64,000 bases of DNA from Mariniflexile sp. TRM1-10 (GTDB lineage: Bacteria > Bacteroidota > Bacteroidia > Flavobacteriales > Flavobacteriaceae): contig NZ_CP022985.1 in NCBI RefSeq assembly GCF_003425985.1, positions 657,501 to 721,500 of the forward strand, read 5' to 3'. The notes under the pieces were generated by a model. It ran no database searches. It had not been told where the DNA came from and saw only the letters and a list, made by a program, of their open reading frames with translations. Numbering within the stretch: position 1 is the stretch's first letter; each line of letters opens with the position of its first letter. Position numbers and translations under genes: made by a program. This document shows positions 26,994 through 34,903 of this stretch, in pieces.

Positions 26994-27632
26994 TTACACA
27001 AACTCCCCAATATCAAACTCTTCTAAATCATTTTTCCGCAAATTGGAAGAACTGGTATCTGTTTCAGAAGAAAGGCTATCGTCCAATAGCTCAGCTATTT
27101 TTCGGGAAGCGCTTTCCATAGAATTTTCCAGTAAGCTAAATAATTCGGTTCCTTGTATTTTCTGAACAATAGTAACCGCTGTTTCCTTTTGGGAGGGCTC
27201 CAATTTTTCTTTTTGTAGCAACATCCCCACGGTGCTTAGTTCTTCAAAGGTAACCCCTTGGGCAAAACCGTCATGCTCATGCTCACCAGATATTCCCTCC
27301 CTGTTCCATTCTTCTTCCTCTTGTTCTAAATCAGGTATATTTCTGAAAACTTCGTCCAGCTCTTCCTGCGGAATTTGCATATTGACTTTCTTGTCATCAA
27401 TATCTGAATCAAAATTATCCTTTTGTGGTTCCTGTTCTTTCTTTTGACTTTCAGTGACCTGTCTTGGCACTGAAAGGCTTCTTACAGGCTTGGGTTGCCC
27501 CATAATATCAGGCAGGTTTGGATTTATTTTTTCCTGCGATTGCTTTTGTTCAGTCCTTTTAAGGACAACAATCTTGTCCTGCAATAGCAGGACAATGACA
27601 ATCAACAGGCAGATGACTATTACTGTTTCCAT
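26994..27632 (-). CDS. traD: TraD-like conjugative protein, 212 aa
   Basis: N-terminal membrane anchor at residues 2-20 (TVIVICLLIVIVLLLQDKIV) followed by a long acidic, low-complexity region (Gln/Lys/Glu-rich), and a helical C-terminus with TFEELSTVGMLLQKEKLEPSQKE. Position between the DUF3408 gene and the cargo corresponds to TraD of Bacteroides conjugative elements. Sequence is poorly conserved, so the name rests partly on gene order. Confidence 0.6.
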   Translation of the reverse strand: METVIVICLLIVIVLLLQDKIVVLKRTEQKQSQEKINPNLPDIMGQPKPVRSLSVPRQVTESQKKEQEPQKDNFDSDIDDKKVNMQIPQEELDEVFRNIPDLEQEEEEWNREGISGEHEHDGFAQGVTFEELSTVGMLLQKEKLEPSQKETAVTIVQKIQGTELFSLLENSMESASRKIAELLDDSLSSETDTSSSNLRKNDLEEFDIGEFV

Positions 27633-27640
27633 AACTTTAC

Positions 27641-28048
27641 TTATAAAATGGGTTTATATTTGTTGTTAAAACTTGTTGTAATCTGCTTACCAAACTCCTG
27701 AAAATGGTAGTCCAGTACATTATCCAGATAAGCGTAAATGGTTATCTTGTCTTCACCTATAACCTGTACAATGCGAGAGAGTTTTTCATGAAAATCGGGA
27801 CGTATGTACACAGTTTTCCCATCTCGCGCATTAGTGTCGGGTTTATTAAAAAAAATCTCCTCATAATCTACATTATTGGTTTTCTTTATTCGGTTTGGTT
27901 CTCTGGGTACAGATTTTTTATGTTCTGGTTCTTTAGGAGGATTGGGCGGAATATGTAGACCTTCTTTTTTTACGCCATCTTCCATTATAGACATCATCAA
28001 ATCTTCGTCGATATTTGGTGTGACATTTTTTCTTTTCTCGTTTTCCAT
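27641..28048 (-). CDS. DUF3408 protein (TraB/TraC-like), 135 aa
   Basis: Basic N-terminus with a Pro-rich linker (IPPNPPKEPEHKKSVPREPN). The C-terminal ribbon-helix-helix-like segment (KTVYIRPDFHEKLSRIVQVIGEDKITIYAYLDNVLDYHFQEFG) is typical of DUF3408. These proteins always follow the ParA-like TraA in CTnDOT-type elements and probably act as its DNA-binding partner, as ParB or RHH centromere binders do. Only 4 bases separate it from parA. Confidence 0.8.
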   Translation of the reverse strand: MENEKRKNVTPNIDEDLMMSIMEDGVKKEGLHIPPNPPKEPEHKKSVPREPNRIKKTNNVDYEEIFFNKPDTNARDGKTVYIRPDFHEKLSRIVQVIGEDKITIYAYLDNVLDYHFQEFGKQITTSFNNKYKPIL

Positions 28049-28052
28049 AAGT

Positions 28053-28829
28053 CTATAATTTGATGGTTCTTAAAAATTCCGATATGAACAGCTCCAAACG
28101 GCAGGCCTTCATAAGTCGTACATCGGGAGGTAATAAGGTAGAACGAAATACAGCCTTTGCATTGACTTCGGTTTCTTTACGGAAACGCATGCTATTCTTT
28201 ATCTGGCTCTGCATCAGGCTGAGTCCCAAATCTTCAATAAGATTATTATAGATTTCATATAAGGCAGAACGTTCCCGTCCGTCCACTTGGTTCCAAAAAA
28301 GACTTATAGTTTCTATGGAGGTTTCTCCTTTTTTCATGATTACATTTTGCATTAACTGTGTAAAAATAAGTGTACTTTCCATCACTACACGATCCGCGGT
28401 AATGGGCGTAAAAATGTGGTGCATTCCCGCCAAAGCTTTTAGTATCCCGCCAGTATTTACCGTTCCGGGAAGGTCAAAAAAGAGGATATCAATAGGAACC
28501 GATGAGACTTCAATAAAATCATGGGCTGCTTCAAGCACCCCTTCCGCCTTATGCTTAATTATAGGATAGGCTTTCTTACTGATGGTCGTAAACTGTTTGT
28601 GTGCCATCTGTTTGAATACCTCATTTCCCATGACGGTGGTGATGTCACGTTCACGCATCTTTATTAAACTGTGCTGTGGAAAATCACAATCAAATACGGC
28701 TACATTATAGCCAAGTCGATAATGTAGTGTACTTGCTAAAAGTGCCGTAAAGGTGCTTTTGCCCACACCTCCCTTTTGGGAAGAAAAGGCTACAAATACT
28801 GTTTTGTGTTTTGTTTTCATTTTTATCAT
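28053..28829 (-). CDS. traA: ParA-family ATPase TraA, 258 aa
   Basis: Deviant Walker A at about residues 15-25 (SSQKGGVGKST), switch/Walker A' region with FDCDFPQHS, and Walker B-type ILFFDLPGT at about 107. This is a full-length ParA/MinD-type ATPase. In ICEs it helps segregate the excised circle or positions DNA for transfer. A second in-frame ATG (28820) gives MKTKHKT and could be the true start. First gene of a four-gene minus-strand block, with the repeat-rich non-coding region directly upstream, as expected for a partition cassette with its centromere. Confidence 0.9.
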   Translation of the reverse strand: MIKMKTKHKTVFVAFSSQKGGVGKSTFTALLASTLHYRLGYNVAVFDCDFPQHSLIKMRERDITTVMGNEVFKQMAHKQFTTISKKAYPIIKHKAEGVLEAAHDFIEVSSVPIDILFFDLPGTVNTGGILKALAGMHHIFTPITADRVVMESTLIFTQLMQNVIMKKGETSIETISLFWNQVDGRERSALYEIYNNLIEDLGLSLMQSQIKNSMRFRKETEVNAKAVFRSTLLPPDVRLMKACRLELFISEFLRTIKL

Positions 28830-28934
28830 TGTTTTTAATTATTCACATATGTTGATACTTATAACTATCCATATGCTGATAGCTATCTAGCCACTTTTGT
28901 ATATAGCTTCGTAGTTATTTGATAGATTACTTGC

Positions 28935-28958
28935 TCATGTATGGCTCTCGCTACATGA
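28935..28958. repeat. Inverted repeat TCATGTA / TACATGA
   Basis: Seven-base arms (28935-28941 and 28952-28958) around a ten-base spacer, in the DNA upstream of parA. Possible protein-binding site. Confidence 0.5.
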
Positions 28959-29124
28959 CTTTTTATCTATTCAGGTAATTATGTAAAGACTTATTCATAT
29001 ACTTATTTTGGTCTTTGTTTACCTAGAGGAATATATAATCACTTATCCAAGCATATAGTTTTATACGCTTATCTGTTACTACTTAATTTCATATGCCTAC
29101 ACATCCCTAGGTGATTGCGGACAT

Positions 29125-29136
29125 ACATACGTATGT
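29125..29136. repeat. Palindrome ACATACGTATGT
   Basis: Perfect 12-base palindrome one base before the first of the 16-base-spaced CCTACAA boxes. Confidence 0.5.
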
Positions 29137-29137
29137 G

Positions 29138-29175
29138 CCTACAAATGCACTTACCTACAATTAGTTGCTCCTACA
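29138..29175. repeat. Iteron-like direct repeats (CCTACAA, 16-bp period)
   Basis: CCTACAA begins at 29138, 29154 and 29170, an exact 16-base period, with a fourth CCTACA at 29096. Regularly spaced short repeats of this type usually bind replication, partition or relaxosome proteins. Confidence 0.6.
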
Positions 29176-29280
29176 AAGAAATGTAGATATATATGTTCCT
29201 ATATCGAGGTGGACCTCATTGGCGTTTCCTGGCACACTTTATCTCTATAACACATTACAACACTCTGAAAAACAAGGTTT

Positions 29281-29287
29281 TACTTTG
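29281..29287 (+). promoter_or_regulatory. Possible -7 element for mobABC
   Basis: TACTTTG followed by CAT resembles the TAnnTTTG element with one base fewer. It would give a 250-base leader before mobA containing two hairpins and the candidate oriT repeat. Weak. Confidence 0.25.
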
Positions 29288-29347
29288 CATTATGGTTTTT
29301 ATAAACGGATTTATGCAAAGACACACTGACTTATCTGGTAAGATAGG

Positions 29348-29366
29348 AAACAGCCTGAAGCTGTTT
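29348..29366. other. Hairpin AAACAGC-CTGAA-GCTGTTT
   Basis: Seven-base-pair stem with five-base loop followed by TTCC. First of two adjacent hairpins upstream of mobA; may be a leader attenuator. Confidence 0.4.
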
Positions 29367-29382
29367 TTCCCTGCTATATTTA

Positions 29383-29402
29383 ATCCGCCTGAAAGAGCGG
29401 AT
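29383..29402 (+). terminator. Terminator-like hairpin ATCCGC...GCGGAT followed by T5
   Basis: Six-base-pair stem, eight-base loop, then TTTTTG. Has the shape of a weak intrinsic terminator on the plus strand, in front of mobA. Could limit read-through into the mobilisation genes. Confidence 0.4.
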
Positions 29403-29424
29403 TTTTGTGTTCATTGGAACACAG

Positions 29425-29476
29425 CAAGTTGTGTTTTGAGGCACTCGAAACTGAGTTCGTGCCCCAAAACAACTTG
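29425..29476. other. Candidate oriT inverted repeat upstream of mobA
   Basis: CAAGTTGTGTTTTGAGGCAC (29425-29444) and its imperfect complement at 29459-29476 flank a 14-base spacer; the similarity extends outwards to CAG/CTG. It lies 65 bases before mobA, the usual place for the relaxase recognition hairpin of Bacteroides Mob regions. The nick site cannot be read from sequence alone. Confidence 0.5.
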
Positions 29477-29540
29477 CCCTTGCTGGGAGCAGAAAACACC
29501 TTCCGAAGTCAGGGTTTTTGTGAAAATTAAAAATGGATGA

Positions 29541-29981
29541 ATGATGAACGGAAACAATAGCAAAAAACGCAATAAAGGAGGACGGACACCCAAAAGTGAC
29601 CCGAGCATCCACCGCCATGTTTTTCGTCTGACGGACGAGGAAAATGCCAAGTTATTGGCGCTCTTTGAAGCATCGGGAATGACCAATAAAGCAAAATTTA
29701 TCATTTCCGTACTCTTTGGAAAGGAGATTAAAACGGTCAAAATCGACAAAGCAGCTCTGGATTATTATATGCGGCTCACGACATTGTACGGTCAGTTTCG
29801 CTCCGTTGGGGTGAATTATAACCAGATTGTAAAGCTGTTGAACAGTAATTTTTCAGAAAAAAAAGCGGCTGCCTATCTCTATAAACTGGAAAAACAAACA
29901 GCAGAAATGGCAGTATTATGTCAAAAGATAATACAGTTAACAGCAGAATTTGAAGCAAAACATTTGAAAAAGGACGTTTGA
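29541..29981 (+). CDS. mobA: Mobilisation protein MobA (relaxosome accessory), 146 aa
   Basis: Small basic protein with an N-terminal KKRNKGGRTPKSDP tail and a ribbon-helix-helix-like segment (HRHVFRLTDEENAKLLALFEASGM), then helices with SVGVNYNQIVKLLNS, the MobC/NikA-type signature. It binds oriT and recruits the relaxase. Stop and mobB start are one base apart. Confidence 0.88.
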   Translation: MMNGNNSKKRNKGGRTPKSDPSIHRHVFRLTDEENAKLLALFEASGMTNKAKFIISVLFGKEIKTVKIDKAALDYYMRLTTLYGQFRSVGVNYNQIVKLLNSNFSEKKAAAYLYKLEKQTAEMAVLCQKIIQLTAEFEAKHLKKDV

Positions 29982-29982
29982 A

Positions 29983-31287
29983 ATGGTGGCAAAAATTGGA
30001 AGAGGTAGCAATTTATATGGAGCACTGGCATACAATCAGCTCAAAGTGGAGAAGGAAAACGGACAGGTTCTGCTTACCAATAAAATCATAGAAACACCAA
30101 ATGGACATTATTCAGTGTCTCAATTAGTTCAATCTTTTGAGCCATATCTGATAGCCAATCGTAATACGGAGAAAACAACTTTGCATATTTCTCTCAATCC
30201 CGACCCAAAAGATGATGTAAGTGATGATGAGTTCAAATTGATGGCGCAACAGTATATGCAGGAAATGGGTTATGCCCAGCAGCCTTATTTGGTTTTCAAA
30301 CATACCGATATAGAACGTACCCATATCCATATTGTATCGGTCTGTGTGGATGAAGAAGGCAAAAAGATTTCAGATAAATTCGAAAAAAGACGATCCATGA
30401 AAGTATGCAGGGAGTTGGAAAGAAAACATGGATTGATACCGGCAACAGAGAAAGAGCATCAACAAAATGACAAGATCTTCCGTCAAGTGAATTATCAAAC
30501 AGGCAATATTAAAAGCCAGATTGCTTCTGTGATTCGACATTTGCCTAAGTATTACCAATTCCAGACTTTGGGACAGTACAATGCCTTGCTGTCCCTTTTT
30601 AATATTACTGCTGAAAAAGTGGAAGGTGAACTACATGGAAAACCTCAACAGGGGCTTTTATACTTTGCACTTAACGACAAAGGCGAAAAAGCTAGCAATC
30701 CTTTCAAAGCATCTTTGTTTGGAAAAAATGCAGGGCTTTCGATGTTGGAGTTGCATTTCGAAAAATGCAAAAAAACTTTAAAAAGCAGCGGTGCAAAAGA
30801 GACTCTTAAAGCTGCCATTACGATTGCCTTGCAATCTGTAGACAACGAAAAAGATTTTAAAAAACAATTAATACAGCAGGGAATTAATGTGGTTGTCCGA
30901 AGAAATAATACTGGGCGTATTTATGGTATTACGTTTATTGACCATAATTCCAAGACCATTTGGAACGGTTCGCACTTGGGGACTGCTCTTACTGCTAAAA
31001 CCTTTAATGACTACTGGAACAATAGTATCAAGCCAGAAGCAAAAGACCTTAATGCGACTAAATCTAGGAAACATCAACAAAACACATTGGAAGATGTATC
31101 TATTGAAAATCCACATAAACTATTTGATTTTCTGAATAAAGATACTAATGTTTTCAGCAATAATGATACCAGTATTTTAGAAGACATGGGTGGATTATTA
31201 CCTATTATGCAGGGCGAAGATTATGAAGAACTAGATTTTGAAAATCAAATGAAAAAGAAAAGAAAACGAAAAAGGAATGGGAAATAA
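29983..31287 (+). CDS. mobB: Relaxase MobB, 434 aa
   Basis: Nicks oriT and carries the transferred strand. The MobP/Relaxase-Mobilization domain is at the N-terminus: GRGSNLYGALAYNQLKVEK, HISLNPDP, and the metal-binding three-His motif HTDIERTHIHIV (His107, His114, His116). The catalytic Tyr is probably among those near residues 13-18, not proven. Gene is full length; the tail is basic (KKKRKRKRNGK), perhaps for DNA contact or coupling-protein docking. Confidence 0.92.
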   Translation: MVAKIGRGSNLYGALAYNQLKVEKENGQVLLTNKIIETPNGHYSVSQLVQSFEPYLIANRNTEKTTLHISLNPDPKDDVSDDEFKLMAQQYMQEMGYAQQPYLVFKHTDIERTHIHIVSVCVDEEGKKISDKFEKRRSMKVCRELERKHGLIPATEKEHQQNDKIFRQVNYQTGNIKSQIASVIRHLPKYYQFQTLGQYNALLSLFNITAEKVEGELHGKPQQGLLYFALNDKGEKASNPFKASLFGKNAGLSMLELHFEKCKKTLKSSGAKETLKAAITIALQSVDNEKDFKKQLIQQGINVVVRRNNTGRIYGITFIDHNSKTIWNGSHLGTALTAKTFNDYWNNSIKPEAKDLNATKSRKHQQNTLEDVSIENPHKLFDFLNKDTNVFSNNDTSILEDMGGLLPIMQGEDYEELDFENQMKKKRKRKRNGK

Positions 31288-31388
31288 TCACTAGCCAAAT
31301 AAGGTCACTTGCCGCAATACAGTTCCATTTTCCCTTGTCAAATCTTCACACCTCTTACATTCATGCCCGAACATTAAATAGTTAAATA

Positions 31389-33389
31389 ATGCAAGGAGAA
31401 GACGATTTACGGGGACTGGCAAAGATTATGGCTTTTATGAGAGCGGTAAGTATCCTTTTGGTACTGATGCACCTCTATTGGTACTGTTACGGGTTCTTTG
31501 TTGAAAGAGGTTGGACACTTGAGGTAATCAATAAGATACTTGGTAATTTTCAGCGTACGGCTGGACTATTTTCCCATACGCTCTACACCAAAATTTTTGC
31601 TCTGGTACTGTTGGCACTAAGTTGTCTGGGAACCAAGGGCGTGAAGAACGAAAAAATAACTTGGCCAAAAATTCAAGTCGCTTTGGGAATTGGTTTTGTA
31701 CTGTTTTTTCTGAATACCCCTCTCCTGAAGTTACCACCAACTATAGGAACGTTCTTTTATATACTTACCCTTGCTTTGGGCTATATTGCCCTGCTTATGG
31801 CTGGTGTATGGATGCACCGTTTGCTCAGCAACAACCTTATGGATGATGTTTTCAACAATGAAAACGAAAGTTTTATGCAGCAAACCAAGCTCATGGAAAA
31901 TGAGTATTCCGTAAACCTACCTACTAAATTCTGGTATCAAAAAAAACAGCATAACGGTTGGATTAATATCGTAAATCCTTTTAGGGCAACTATTGTGCTA
32001 GGTACTCCAGGATCAGGTAAATCATATGCGATAGTCAACAATTACATCAAGCAACAAATTGAAAAAGGTTTTTCAATGTACATCTACGATTTTAAGTTCG
32101 ACGACCTTTCTACGATTGCCTACAACCATCTATTGAAACATTCTGATAAATACAAAATAAAACCCAAGTTCTATGTCATAAACTTTGATGACCCTAGAAG
32201 AAGCCACCGCTGCAATCCGCTCAATCCTGATTTTATGACCGATATATCCGACGCATATGAGGCAGCCTATACCATTATGCTGAACCTTAATAGAAGTTGG
32301 ATACAGAAACAGGGCGATTTCTTTGTAGAATCACCTATTATTTTATTGGCTGCTATCATCTGGTTTCTGAAAATATATGAAAACGGTACTTATTGTACGT
32401 TCCCCCATGCCATTGAATTACTGAACAAAAAGTATTCGGACGTATTTACTATTCTAACCTCCTACCCTGATCTGGAAAACTATCTATCACCTTTTATGGA
32501 TGCCTGGCAAGGTGGAGCTCAAGACCAATTACAGGGACAGATTGCATCAGCTAAAATTCCCTTATCAAGAATGATTTCACCTCAATTGTATTGGGTAATG
32601 ACTGGAGATGATTTTTCATTGGATATTAATAATCCCAATGAGCCGAAAATCCTTTGTGTAGGAAACAATCCCGACCGTCAAAATATTTATTCCGCTGCTT
32701 TGGGTTTGTATAATTCCCGTATTGTGAAACTCATCAATAAAAAAGGACAATTGAAGAGTTCAGTGATTATTGACGAGTTGCCCACCATTTACTTCAGGGG
32801 ATTGGATAACCTTATAGCAACAGCTAGAAGCAATAAGGTTGCAGTGTGTTTAGGTTTTCAGGATTTTTCGCAATTGACCCGTGATTATGGGGATAAAGAA
32901 AGCAAAGTGATTCAAAATACAGTGGGAAATATATTTAGTGGTCAGGTAGTAGGTGAAACTGCTAAAAGCCTATCTGAACGCTTTGGAAAGGTATTGCAAA
33001 AACGGCAAAGTATGACCATCAACCGAAATGACAAATCGACTTCCATATCCACACAATTGGACAGCTTAATACCAGCTTCGAAGATATCTACATTGACACA
33101 AGGCATGTTTGTGGGAGCGGTATCGGATAATTTTGACCAACGCATCGAACAAAAAATATTCCATGCAGAAATTGTAGTGGATAATGACAAGGTAACTGCT
33201 GAAACAAAAGCCTATCAAAAGATACCACAAATTTTATCCTTTACAAATGAACATGGTGAAGACAGAATGAAGCAGGACATAGAAGCCAATTACCGTCAGA
33301 TAAAACAGGATATTGTTCAGGTTATTGAAACTGAATTGGAGCGTATTAAAAATGACCCTGATTTACAGCATTTGGTACAAAAGGGATAA
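31389..33389 (+). CDS. mobC: Type IV coupling protein MobC (VirD4/TraG family), 666 aa
   Basis: Inner-membrane ATPase that feeds the relaxase-DNA complex into the channel. Four N-terminal membrane segments (about residues 14-34, 62-78, 95-112 and 120-143) precede the ATPase: Walker A at about 204-211 (GTPGSGKS) and Walker B at about 458-466 (SSVIIDELPT). The TraG-like QDFSQLTRDYGDKES segment follows. Full length. It closes the mobABC block; a 100-base spacer separates it from mobB. Confidence 0.93.
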   Translation: MQGEDDLRGLAKIMAFMRAVSILLVLMHLYWYCYGFFVERGWTLEVINKILGNFQRTAGLFSHTLYTKIFALVLLALSCLGTKGVKNEKITWPKIQVALGIGFVLFFLNTPLLKLPPTIGTFFYILTLALGYIALLMAGVWMHRLLSNNLMDDVFNNENESFMQQTKLMENEYSVNLPTKFWYQKKQHNGWINIVNPFRATIVLGTPGSGKSYAIVNNYIKQQIEKGFSMYIYDFKFDDLSTIAYNHLLKHSDKYKIKPKFYVINFDDPRRSHRCNPLNPDFMTDISDAYEAAYTIMLNLNRSWIQKQGDFFVESPIILLAAIIWFLKIYENGTYCTFPHAIELLNKKYSDVFTILTSYPDLENYLSPFMDAWQGGAQDQLQGQIASAKIPLSRMISPQLYWVMTGDDFSLDINNPNEPKILCVGNNPDRQNIYSAALGLYNSRIVKLINKKGQLKSSVIIDELPTIYFRGLDNLIATARSNKVAVCLGFQDFSQLTRDYGDKESKVIQNTVGNIFSGQVVGETAKSLSERFGKVLQKRQSMTINRNDKSTSISTQLDSLIPASKISTLTQGMFVGAVSDNFDQRIEQKIFHAEIVVDNDKVTAETKAYQKIPQILSFTNEHGEDRMKQDIEANYRQIKQDIVQVIETELERIKNDPDLQHLVQKG

Positions 33390-33692
33390 TCGAAATAGGT
33401 ATGAATAAAGACGAATATATCTCTGTTTTCAATCCTGAAGTGAGGTTGTTTTTTTATTTCTTATAAACATCAACAACTAATCTCTTTCACTACTCATTCT
33501 TCATTGATTAAATATCTATTTCCACTACGGTTTCTCGTAAAATAGAACCAATCAAATACTTTTTTTTCAAAAACAGGCAAAACTACATGTAAGAATATTA
33601 CGAAAATATTATATATTAGCTTTATAATAATAAGGTGTTTTTTATAGAAATATAGATTGTTGGTGTAAAAAGCCTATAAATCATTAAGAGTT

Positions 33693-33706
33693 TTTAAGTA
33701 CTTAAA
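33693..33706. repeat. Palindrome TTTAAGTACTTAAA
   Basis: Perfect 14-base AT-rich palindrome, four bases before the hairpin at 33710; possible regulator site. Confidence 0.35.
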
Positions 33707-33709
33707 CAA

Positions 33710-33732
33710 ACAAAACTCAATATGAGTTTTGT
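33710..33732. other. Perfect hairpin ACAAAACTCA-ATA-TGAGTTTTGT
   Basis: Ten-base-pair perfect stem with a three-base loop, without a following T-run on either strand. Operator, bidirectional transcription stop or insertion footprint. Confidence 0.4.
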
Positions 33733-33919
33733 CTATAGTGCATAATTTGTGTGTTTGCTCAACAATTAATCAAAAAACGGAGTATATAAATAAGTTATAC
33801 AACACCCTAAAAGACAACACAACCGACAATAAACGAACAGAAAAATGAAGGACAAAATGCCAATGCTCCAGCAAAATCAAAAGAGCTGTATCGCAACATT
33901 CAAAGCATGAAAAAAACAG

Positions 33920-33927
33920 TATATTTG
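33920..33927 (+). promoter_or_regulatory. -7 element of the DISARM-like operon
   Basis: TATATTTG matches TAnnTTTG, 43 bases before the first start codon at 33971. Confidence 0.45.
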
Positions 33928-33970
33928 CTTTTACCCCTACCCATACGACCAACTAACAAACTTTTCATAA

Positions 33971-34882
33971 ATGATATTAAACGAGACATATTATCAGAAA
34001 CTTTTGGAGAAATTCAATAATGTTCAACATCTTGAAACAAATTTTTCTAATAATGTTATCGCCCTGACTGTAAAGATTATCCTTAAACATTCCCAAGAAA
34101 ATTACCCTCTCCACATAAACTTTCAAAACTCAAAAGAAACACTATTGAAAATTGCAGGACATCTATATATAGAATTGGCGAATGACATTTATAAAAACCA
34201 TTATGACTTGCCAGACAATTACTGTATAGGCGATAAACTAAAAAGGATTAGAGACAACCAGTATTACGAAATAACCAACAGTGCAAAAGACGATTATACT
34301 CTCAGACAAATTTTAAGAAAGAGAAAAACCGAAATTTCACCAGCAACGCTTTCGGGTATAACCTACGACAGGCTTACGAAGAATTTTCTTAAAATAGATA
34401 GCGGAACGGGAATCAGTGAAAGAACAATAAAAAACTATTTTTCATTTTTTGAAAAACTCAACAATGAAAAAAGCGAATTCCCACGACTGAACTTTGACAG
34501 AAAAACAGTATTTATTTCTAAAAAGCCATTATGGGACAGCTTAAATGAAAAGAATAAAATTCCATCAATCTATTTACCTAATCCTAGAGAAGAAAACCAC
34601 CTATCTGAAATTAAATCAATTCCAGCATTATCAGATTGTCTTGTTTATTTCACTCCAAAATATGAGGTGTGCTATCAGCAAATTATACAGCAAGGCAAAA
34701 AAATAAAATCAATAATTGTTTTCGATACAGAGGCAAGCAACATTGAACAAATGATACTTGACAAACAAAGATTCGGCTTTAATTTGATTGTGCTTTCAAA
34801 TAGCCTTTCTCCTCAAAAAAACACCTCAATACCTAGTTGGAATTGGTTTAAAGAAGAAATGGACATAGTAAATGCAATATGA
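33971..34882 (+). CDS. Uncharacterised first gene of DISARM-like operon, 303 aa
   Basis: No signal peptide or membrane segment. A beta-rich middle (YCIGDKLKRIRDNQYYEITNSAKDDYTLRQILRKRK) looks like a small OB/SH3-like barrel. The C-terminal part (IKSIIVFDTEASNIEQMILDKQRFGFNLIVLSN) looks like half of a nucleotide-binding alpha/beta domain, and the chain ends abruptly after PSWNWFKEEMD. I do not recognise a family. Together with the next gene (490 aa) it totals 793 residues, near the size I recall for DrmE of class 2 DISARM, which is encoded just upstream of drmA. A split DrmE is therefore possible. AT-rich like the rest of the block. Confidence 0.55.
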   Translation: MILNETYYQKLLEKFNNVQHLETNFSNNVIALTVKIILKHSQENYPLHINFQNSKETLLKIAGHLYIELANDIYKNHYDLPDNYCIGDKLKRIRDNQYYEITNSAKDDYTLRQILRKRKTEISPATLSGITYDRLTKNFLKIDSGTGISERTIKNYFSFFEKLNNEKSEFPRLNFDRKTVFISKKPLWDSLNEKNKIPSIYLPNPREENHLSEIKSIPALSDCLVYFTPKYEVCYQQIIQQGKKIKSIIVFDTEASNIEQMILDKQRFGFNLIVLSNSLSPQKNTSIPSWNWFKEEMDIVNAI

Positions 34883-34903
34883 TTAAAAATGCAATATGAT
34901 TAA
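34870..34903. repeat. 17-bp perfect tandem duplication at a gene junction
   Basis: AAATGCAATATGATTAA occurs twice in tandem across the stop of the 303-aa gene and the start of the 490-aa gene. Removing one copy restores an ATGA stop-start overlap, like the one between the next two genes. Confidence 0.95.

Larger units (their letters stand above)
28830..29540. other. traA-mobA intergenic region, candidate oriT and partition site
   Basis: Over 700 bases between divergent traA and mobA without a convincing gene. Holds an inverted repeat at 28935-28958, a 12-base palindrome at 29125-29136, three CCTACAA boxes at 16-base spacing, two small hairpins and a long imperfect inverted repeat close to mobA. 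CATATG(T/C)TGATA occurs twice near traA. In Bacteroides ICEs oriT lies next to the mobilisation genes, so the transfer origin is most likely here. Confidence 0.6.
33390..33970. other. Intergenic region before the DISARM-like operon
   Basis: About 580 AT-rich bases with no supported gene. Contains a 14-base palindrome, a perfect hairpin and a -7 element near its right end. Probably the left junction of the second cargo block plus its promoter. Confidence 0.6.

Noticed and set aside
29193..29540. 115-residue plus-strand frame upstream of mobA
   Set aside because: Spans the terminator-like hairpins and the candidate oriT repeat, has no protein-like motif and is Cys/Pro-patchy. Better explained as open frame through structured non-coding DNA.
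33590..33760. CRISPR-like or repeat array before the DISARM-like operon
   Set aside because: Only isolated palindromes are seen; no regularly spaced repeats of 20-40 bases here or elsewhere in the window.
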